DNA from: Stachybotrys elegans
Lineage: Eukaryota; Ascomycota; Sordariomycetes; Hypocreales; Stachybotryaceae
Direction of reading: 5' to 3'
Length of the DNA stretch: 64,000 nt
NCBI GenBank assembly: GCA_020746835.1
Contig: JAGPNK010000019.1
Location: 62,001-126,000 of the forward strand
Shown: positions 56,831 to 64,000 of the stretch, in pieces
How the letters are laid out: every line of letters begins with the position of its first letter
Numbering within the stretch: the stretch's first letter is position 1
Notes under the pieces: model-generated
Databases searched by the model: none
The model's input: only the letters and a program-made list of their open reading frames with translations
What the model was told of the DNA's origin: nothing
Made by a program: the position numbers and the translations under genes

Positions 56831-58736
56831 ATGCATTTCAGGAGTCCTCAGGACGGGCACTGCACCACTGCCCTCAAGCTACTTACAGCTATCTCGATGT
56901 TGATTGTGTGTGGTTTCGCACATGACTCTCAGATTCCTCTAAGCTTTGGCATGAAGCCCTCACTGGATTGGAAAGACTGTGGCACTGTTGATGGCCGCAC
57001 TCTGCAATGTACCATCTACATTCCTTTCCTACTACAACCACTAACGAACTAAAGGTTCACAATTAGACGTTCCCATGGATCATTTCCACACGTCGGTTGA
57101 CAATATATTCACATTACCTCTCATTAGGCTGGTCGGAAATAACGCTTCTTCCACAGGAGATAGGCACATTTTATTTAACCCGGGAGGACCTGGTGGTAAG
57201 TCTAATGGGTGCTTGGTCTGGCAGTCATTGATGATGGGTAGGCAGCGGCGTTGGCCTTATTCGAGGCCGTGGCTCCCAGTTGAACAAAATCATTGGCGAG
57301 GAGTTCCATTTGCTTGGCTTTGATCCACGTGGCGTTGTTGGGTCAATACCGCAAGCCAACTGCTATCCGAGCAATACTAAGCGAGTCGAAGCATTTCTGA
57401 CAAACCCCTGGGACGTTTATTATGAAGCTGGCGAGATGTATACCAGGGCTGAGAACAAAGTAAAAGCCTGCGGGGAAATCATGGGCGAGCGTGGGCACTA
57501 CATAAACACCCCTCAAACAGCTGCCGACATGAATTCTATCCTCGACGCTCTTGGACAGGAGAAAATGTATTATTGGGGGTTTAGTTGTATGCTTTCGGCT
57601 GATTCCAGACATTGATCAAGACTAACGTGCACAGATGGAACAGCACTCGGCCAGACATACGCGCAAATGTTTCCAGGTCGCGTTTCTCGACTAATCATTG
57701 ACGGTGTCTTGAATCTTGACGAATGGTACAACAACTTCATGATCCGCGAGTACTTGACAGACATTGATCGAATATTTGCCGGCTTTCTCGATGAATGCCT
57801 AAAGGCCGGAGTTGCTTGCCCTCTAAAGTCGATTGGAGGGAGAAGGTTTGAATCCTCAAGCGAGCTTCGAGACTATCTTGAGGATTTTCTCAGCCAATTG
57901 GAGGAAGAGCCGATCCCCGTCTACATAAATAATGCTACCTATGGGGCTGTTACACGACACAACCTTGTAACAAATGGCATATTCTTCGGCCTTTATAGCC
58001 CTTCGTTGTGGCCATCACTGGCACACAACCTTGCCGAGCTTCTCAAGGGCAACAGCACGCCAGTGTTCACCGAATATTCCAAATCATGGGCCCTGGATGT
58101 TTTGTCGGATGATTCAAACACATTCATCATTCTGAACGACAACCGGAAGACAGGGCCTGGTGCTCCTATCCGTGGCATCAAGGCTGTCCAAAATTTTACC
58201 CTATCCAGGCCCGAGATGTCATACTTGATGTCCAGATACGAGGGTTCTGAAATCTACGATCGCGCTTCGTGGTCCATCCCGACAACTCACGACTTCCATC
58301 CTCGCTATTACCCGAACTTTCCTCCCACAAGGACAGCCGAGCCAATATTAGTCCTATCCACAAGTTGGGATCCTGTTTGCCCGTTAACTTCTGCAAAGAA
58401 GGCTCGTGACAGCTTTGAGGGCGCGGGTTTTGTTGAACAAAAGTCCTATGGCCACTGTACGATGAGCATGCCTTCGCTCTGTACTGCCAAACATGTGAAG
58501 CGGTACTTTAACGAGGGGAAGCTACCGGAAGATGGATCAACGTAAGTTTCTCAATCTTTCAAGACGCACAAGTTGAGGCTGACTGTATGTGTAGATGCAG
58601 CATCGATGCGGATTATTTTCAAGCCGAGAACCGTCCGTCAACTTTGAGTGAAGAGGACGAAGAGCTGCTCGCAAATCTTCATGTCTTAGCAAGCAGGGGA
58701 GTTGTTACTCCGCCATTCAGATTTACTGGGATATAA
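56831..58736 (+). CDS. Secreted S33 peptidase (TAP-like alpha/beta hydrolase)
   Basis: Five exons, 56831-57008, 57055-57195, 57242-57586, 57635-58541 and 58595-58736, give 570 residues. A leader with a hydrophobic core at about 15-30 is followed by LQCSQLDVPMDH, FNPGGPGGSGVG, LLGFDPRG, nucleophile GFSYG (Ser221), SWDPVCP (Asp467) and YGHCTM (His495), the full triad with the TAP-like C-terminal domain. Such enzymes release short peptides or N-terminal residues outside the cell. Intron 1 has two in-frame acceptors: AAG gives the conserved C.QL.VP motif; a later TAG gives a shorter form. It is upstream of the L-amino-acid oxidase on the same strand. Confidence 0.85.
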
Positions 58737-59742
58737 TGTGTATATGGTGCAACGACGTTGGTTCCTGGGTGTAATAACTCAACCTCCTCGAAAGGTTACC
58801 GATCTACAACGACCCTTTAAGCCTCAGATCATTGCAGCGTTCTAGATTACTGGGACCCTACCAATGTCCATGTCACGTTAGATGAGGCCAGACTATATGT
58901 GTTAGCTTGCCTCTTGGCAGGAATTGTCGTTCTGAATATACCGGCTGTTCTGGAGTAGACACGGTTTCGTTTGTTCGTCCATTCATCGATTTTCTCTGAG
59001 CCCACCCACACTCCCTACTACTATGAGGGAATAGACAGACTCTGGCTGCGTTTAGTTTGGAGTGATTCTGTGCACGTAATCATTCTTATCAATATGGATC
59101 TTTGCCAAGCCTGCCTTGAGAACCTTGTTGGTCTCGTTATCTCGAGTGGGACAAGCTTCTCCGCAAAAGTGCCAGCCAACTAACCCTAAGCTTAATCTAT
59201 TATTGCAAGCCGTTAGTTCGGCAGTGCGTCGGAAGGGGTCGTAATTCGATCGGTCCATTCTACCAGTCTAGCTGGCACGGGAAAGCTGAGGGAGGCAAAG
59301 GGCGTAAATGATCCCTATTATCTGACATGTAAAAGAGGTGAAGGACAGATTCTTGTCGGAAGGAGAGGTTGTCCTAGCAGGGATATTTTGTACGGTTGAA
59401 TGGACCTAGAGATAACGCTAGTGCCAGCCATCCACTTCACGGCCAGTATGCGATCGGTAGCCATAACCTGTTGTAACATGGGTCCGAGAGGACTTGGCAG
59501 GCACAGTCCGATTCTATGTACGTAAGGGAATCATATAAACCCTGGATGATCCGAGAAGACGGTGAGCTAGCCAGGGTGCCGCCTCAGAGTATTGGATTGA
59601 TAGTTTACTCACTCGTCCGACGTCAAACAGGGGATGGTGAGTGGTTAATGCGGTATAAAGAGCACACTCCCATGTCAAGTCACGGAAACGGCCTGGACCA
59701 AGGCTGCCGCCAAGCCACTGCCCAAGCAACTTCGCACTCGCC
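58737..59742. other. Intergenic peptidase/LAAO
   Basis: About 1 kb. TATAAA at 59654-59659 lies 84 nt before the oxidase ATG. No gene seen. Confidence 0.5.
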
Positions 59743-61871
59743 ATGCAGCCTACACTCAGCCTCCTCTTCCTCGCGGGAAGCCTGGCCGCACTATCCGAGG
59801 CAACACCGTTGTCCGCGCCGTCGGTAGCCTTCGTTTCTCCGTCTCAAGTTGGCCCAGAAAGCGCTCAAAACATTGTCGTCGAGTACGACGGTGACGTCGA
59901 CGGCAAACTCACCCTGACGTACGGCTCTTGCGACGGTGCTGCCAGCATCTCCGACGCAAAGTTGCACATCGGCAGCACCCATGTCGGCTCCCATCCGCTG
60001 GCCCGACGCCATGGCGATCACGAGGAGAGGCGCCCGACCAAGTTTGTCTGGCTGACTCCCAGCGACATGGCGCCGGGATGTCTGCGTGCATTTCTCGACG
60101 ATGACCTTGTCGGCCAGTCAGAGGAGCTGCTTGTCACCAAGCGCCTCTCTCGCCGCAGTGAGAAGAAGGCATTTGCTGATGTCGCTGGAGACGACAGCAT
60201 GTGGTTCAACGGTGTTGCCTATCTGAACCAGAAGCAGCCTGACGAGACCTTTGTCGCTGCCGCCAAGTCCAAGTCCTTTGGCATCCTCGGCGGTGGCATG
60301 TCTGGGCTGATGTCTGCCGTAAGCTTCCTGATGTCTTAAGCGGATGTTGAGAAACTGACATGTCTGCATAGCTGCTGCTGGAATCAGTTGGAATCCATAA
60401 CTGGAAAATTATGGAATCGTCTGAGCGTGTAGGAGGTCGTATCAGAACCGTCTACCTCAACGGCACCTCTCCCGAAGAGGGCCAATACCACGAACTTGGC
60501 CCGATGCGATTCCCCTATGAGATTACTGACTCGGAGAGTGGCGAGACCTTCCCCATCATGGATCAGAGGATGATTTTCCAGCTGGCGGATGCCCTAAACG
60601 AGCTCAACGCCGGCAACGACACCTTGCAGGTCAAATTCTGGGAATGGATTCAAACCTCCCCCAACACCCCGGCCGATTCGCCGTTCCGCCGTCCTGATGG
60701 AACATTTCCTAGCAGGACAGAAGTTGCCAACGACCCGGCCTACTACAACCCACCAGTGTACAACAACGCCACGGCAGCCGGTGAGGCCATCGCAGCTCTC
60801 AACGAGTTTAAAGGCCTCGACCCAGAGCGGGTTCGTATGTACGCCACCAACATCTTCGCTGCCTACAAGCAGGCCAAGGAGGATGGCATGTTTGACTACT
60901 CCGAGGTCTCTTACTTGCGCGATGTTCTCAAGATGGACCTCAACACCACCGACGAGGTCGGCTTGTCCCATATCTACTGGCCCATATGGGAGTATGAAAC
61001 TGTCTATTTCCTTGCCAGCAAGTGGCTCACAGTCGAGGGCGGTCTCGAAAGGCTGCCAGTTGCCTTTGGTCCCATCATCCAAGATAGGATCCAGTACGGC
61101 GCCAAGGTCAATGGAATGCGATACAACAAGTGCAACAAGACAGTGTCTGTCTCCTGGAAGCCTACTGGCTCTAATCCTTTTACCACCTCCAACAATGTCG
61201 ACAACTTTGATTACGTCCTTAACAGCGTGCCGCTCAACTTGATGAAGTTTTGGGACCTGCCGCCGTACTCGAGCCTGTTGCGGCGCGCCATCGACCGCAC
61301 CCTGTACGCCAACGCCTGTAAGGTCGCGGTGCAGTTCAAGACGCGATTCTGGGAGCACCTCGAACAGCCCATATTTGGCGGCTGCACGCGCATCACACGA
61401 CCTCAGCTCGGTCAGGTATGCTACCCGTCGTGGCACCTCAATGACACGGGCCCTGGAACCATGATGGCGTCCTACATCTCCGACTACGAGGCGACCGTCG
61501 CATGCGCACAGTCCGAGGAGGAGCACTTGGCCTACATCAAGCGGGCGCTGGGTGAGGTTCACGGACACGATGTGGTCGACGAGAACTGGACCGGTAACTA
61601 CGCCCGGCAGTGCTGGGAGCAGGACGAGCACCACGCTGGCGCCTTTACAATGCAGATCTTTTCGCAGCAGCACCTTTACCTCCCTGCCTTTTACCAGACC
61701 GAGTTTAATACGGTCTTTATCGGCGAGGCGGCCACATTTACACACACCTGGATCTTTAGTGCCCTCGAGGCCGCCACCAGGGGAGTGGTCCAGTTGCTGC
61801 TGGACATGGGTCTTGTGGACGAGGCCAAGGAGATTACGAATACCTGGATGGCGCGATGGATCGAGGTGTAG
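59743..61871 (+). CDS. Secreted L-amino-acid oxidase (flavin amine oxidase)
   Basis: Two exons, 59743-60318 and 60372-61871,  give 691 residues. Signal peptide at 1-21; an extra N-terminal domain of about 150 residues lies ahead of the dinucleotide motif FGILGGGMSGL (about 180-190), a layout seen in fungal secreted LAAOs. Then come ERVGGRIRT and ELGPMRFP (substrate/FAD contacts), and the C-terminal FAD block VFIGEAATFTHTWIFSALEAA. The enzyme oxidatively deaminates L-amino acids to keto acids, ammonia and H2O2, which is often antibacterial. The intron falls right after the glycine-rich loop. GC-rich third positions suggest strong expression. Confidence 0.9.
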
Positions 61872-62490
61872 ATGCCATTATTAGACCAATGAGATTTGCT
61901 TGGATACAAATATGAGCCAAGCGTAGTTTACGTGCCATCTTGATGGCGATGATAGTGCCTACTTGGTTGAATTGGGGTTGCGAAATGAAGGACCTCCGCC
62001 GCGTGTTGATCGGGAGAAAGAAACCGTCGGCAACAGCTTCCAAGCTTCGCTCTCACCATGGCAGCAATTTGACCAGCTGGGTTATGACATCACACGGCCA
62101 AGCCATTCCCCAGAACATTGACGTGTGTCCGCGACGCTACAAGTCTCACGACAAGGTATTCGCAGGGATTGCCCAACAAGGATTATGCAACATGGAAGCA
62201 ATCGAGAGCTGAGAGATAATGACCTATCGCGCGGATCAATGGTCGCACCGCGTCTCCTAACCAGGATGGTGATTTAGTCTGCTATTTGACTTTCTGGACT
62301 TCTCGCCGAATTAAACTTTCACCGCTACCAGAACAGTAGACGTCATATTCACTCCGCACTTGACTTCTGATAGTAGGCGGAGAAACGGACCTGCAAGAGG
62401 ATACCATGCGTTCGCACGACAGGCAGCGACAATGTATGAACCACTAATCCCCAGCGCAGAGTGCAATGGAGTTCACACTGACGAAAAGAA
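61872..62490. other. Intergenic
   Basis: No supported feature. Confidence 0.45.
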
Positions 62491-64000
62491 AAACTCGCAG
62501 ATGAGCTAAGGCGCAGAGTTCTCCATGGCTTTGAACAAATCACCAGCCCCGGTTCGCCCGCGTTCATGGGGCGGTTGGAAGGTTCCGTCAACCCCAGGCT
62601 GTCGGTAGAAGGGGTAGGGCTCGTTGATGTGTCATTGACCGAGTCCGGTGCACGACAGCTCATAGCAGAGGCGTCTCAAGCACCGTACGGGAGAGGAAGC
62701 GAAACGCTAGTCGACACCGCTGTCCGCAATACCTGGGAATTGGACGCTAGGCAGTTCGTGTTCCTCAACCCTCAATGAAACGCGACTATTGCCAGTATCT
62801 GCAACCAAGCTTCGCAACAGCTTGGGGTCGGGGCCACCATCAAAGCAGAGATCTATAAGATGCTTATATACGAGAAAGGCGCCATGTTCAAAGCACATAC
62901 CGAGTGAGTTTACATTCAGGTTTCACCCTCCGTCCATCCATTACTTTGACTAATGCCCCCCTTCAGTACGGAGAAGATTCCTGGTATGTTTGGCACACTT
63001 GTTGTCTGCCTCCCGTCTCCACACGAGGGCGGTGATGTGGTTACGAAGCATGCTGGCAAGACCAAGATATTCAAGACGTCAACAGAGCAGTCGAGCTTTA
63101 TTTGCTGGTACTCGGATGTCACACACGAGGTTCTGCCAGTTATATCAGGCTACCGTTGGGTCCTGACATATAACCTTGCCATTGACACACGCCATCCACA
63201 ACCGACGGCAGAGAGCCAACTATCGCAAAACAACCAACTCCCACAAGTACTAAAGGGTTGGCTACGAGAGCCTTCTGAAACCCGCGCGAACCCATGGCTG
63301 TACTATGTCTTGGACCACGATTACACGGAAGCCAATGTCTCCCTCCCTACGCTCAAAAGGCATGACAGAGCCATCGTTGAATATCTCAATCGCCTCACTC
63401 AAACGGAACCCGCGGAAATTTTCCTCGCTCTTTTGGAGAAAGAGGAAAGAGGGGACTGCGAGTTTTACCGCTCCGACCATCGTTATAGAGGATATGGAGA
63501 ATACGAGGAGGACTACTACGATGACGATGAAGACGACGATGACGCTGAAGACGAAGACTGCGGCGATGACAATGAGGACTTCCATGAAATCACTGACATC
63601 ATTGAGACAAATTACCAGATCAAGACTTTGGTCGATCTGCAAGGCAATGTAGTTGTGAGCGGGCTTGATCTTTGTTAAGAAGATATCCTGCAAGAAGATT
63701 GCTTCGAGGACCCAGAGGCAGAAGAAGAATATGAAGGCTACATGGGTAACACGGTAAGCTTCGGCTCCCACACAACCTCTTGGCATCGAGATCTGATAAG
63801 AGCATTCGTGCAACAGGGCCCCCAGGCAATCCATTGGTATCGCACAACGGTATGTTTTCCTCTATTCGCCGTGAAAAATGTGGCCAGTTGTCTAAACCCC
63901 CACGCAGGCAGTAGCCATTGTTCCGCGAGATTCGCTTGCGGAATTTTTGACACCGTCTTCAAGCTCTTCTCTTTACAGCTCTGACGGGAGCAGTGTAAGA
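62490..64000 (+). pseudogene. 2OG-Fe(II) oxygenase (prolyl-4-hydroxylase-like), two stops, cut by window end
   Basis: Open coding-like frame from about 62490, with an ATG at 62566 or an upstream start not visible. Exons end/start at 62903/62967, 63753/63817, 63849/63908, and the last continues past 64000. Blocks: APYGRGSETLVDTAVRNTWELD, AHTDTEKIPG with the metal motif His-x-Asp, FICWYSDVTHEV with the distal His, YRWVLTYN, an acidic Asp/Glu tract at about 63500-63580, and HWYRTTAVAIVPRDSL. Two in-frame stops break it: TGA at 62776-62778, where relatives have Trp, and TAA at 63676-63678 before an acidic stretch that stays in frame. Frame and splice sites are otherwise intact on both sides, so decay is recent or the stops are errors or alternative splicing. 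Confidence 0.75.

Noticed and set aside
57055..57062. Alternative TAG acceptor for S33 peptidase intron 1
   Set aside because: In frame, but it deletes the conserved Cys-x-x-Leu-x-Val-Pro start of the family; kept only as a minor alternative.
60594..61745. 383-codon minus-strand frame
   Set aside because: Antisense shadow of the LAAO exon caused by GC-rich third positions; no domain.
63262..63834. 190-codon minus-strand hydrophobic frame
   Set aside because: Antisense of the acidic Asp/Glu tract of the oxygenase; the Val/Ile-rich run is an artefact.

Overview
The window is filamentous ascomycete DNA (Pezizomycotina). About 27 protein genes are spread over both strands at fungal density. They carry many short introns (mostly 47-90 nt) with GTaagt-like donors and CTAAC/CTGAC branch points. 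Families typical of these fungi are abundant: five Zn2Cys6 regulators, a HET-domain protein, RTA1, a Pth11-type rhodopsin-domain receptor, LtrA, a hydrophobin, tyrosinase, a GH18 chitinase and a subtilase. The mix of secreted enzymes suggests Sordariomycetes, perhaps Hypocreales; that placement is inference. No rRNA, tRNA, CRISPR or complete transposon was recognised.

Layout. 1.1-5.8 kb: a small atypical hydrophobin, an MDR oxidoreductase and a membrane-anchored HET protein. 5.9-17.4 kb: a possible metabolic block with a 3-hydroxyacyl-CoA-dehydrogenase-like enzyme, a Zn2Cys6 regulator, an MFS anion transporter, an SDR, a second regulator and an RTA1 membrane protein. 17.9-21.6 kb: a BRCT protein and an LtrA-type membrane protein. 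22.8-30.8 kb: secreted tyrosinase, a 10-exon subtilase and a seven-helix rhodopsin-domain protein. 30.8-33.5 kb is gene-poor. 33.6-37.1 kb: a divergent SDR/Zn2Cys6 pair. 37.4-44.7 kb: a small interrupted gene, a chitinase with an internal chitin-binding module, a secreted FAD oxidase and an alpha/beta-hydrolase-like protein. 45.1-55.9 kb: another regulator, then a D-2-hydroxyacid dehydrogenase, a regulator, an MFS transporter and an HpcH/HpaI-type aldolase, which read as a candidate sugar-acid or keto-acid catabolic cluster. 56.8-61.9 kb: a secreted S33 peptidase and a secreted L-amino-acid oxidase in tandem. 62.5-64.0 kb: a 2OG-Fe(II) oxygenase gene with two in-frame stops that runs off the window end.

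Gene models were spliced by hand: donor/acceptor pairs were chosen so that reading phase and family motifs stay continuous. In nearly all models every exon length fits the phase. Points beyond ordinary annotation are a four-copy degenerate repeat (one pair as an inverted repeat), a second repeat beside two gene 3' ends, frequent AAG 3' splice sites, two GC-AG introns, a 24-nt microexon and the broken oxygenase.
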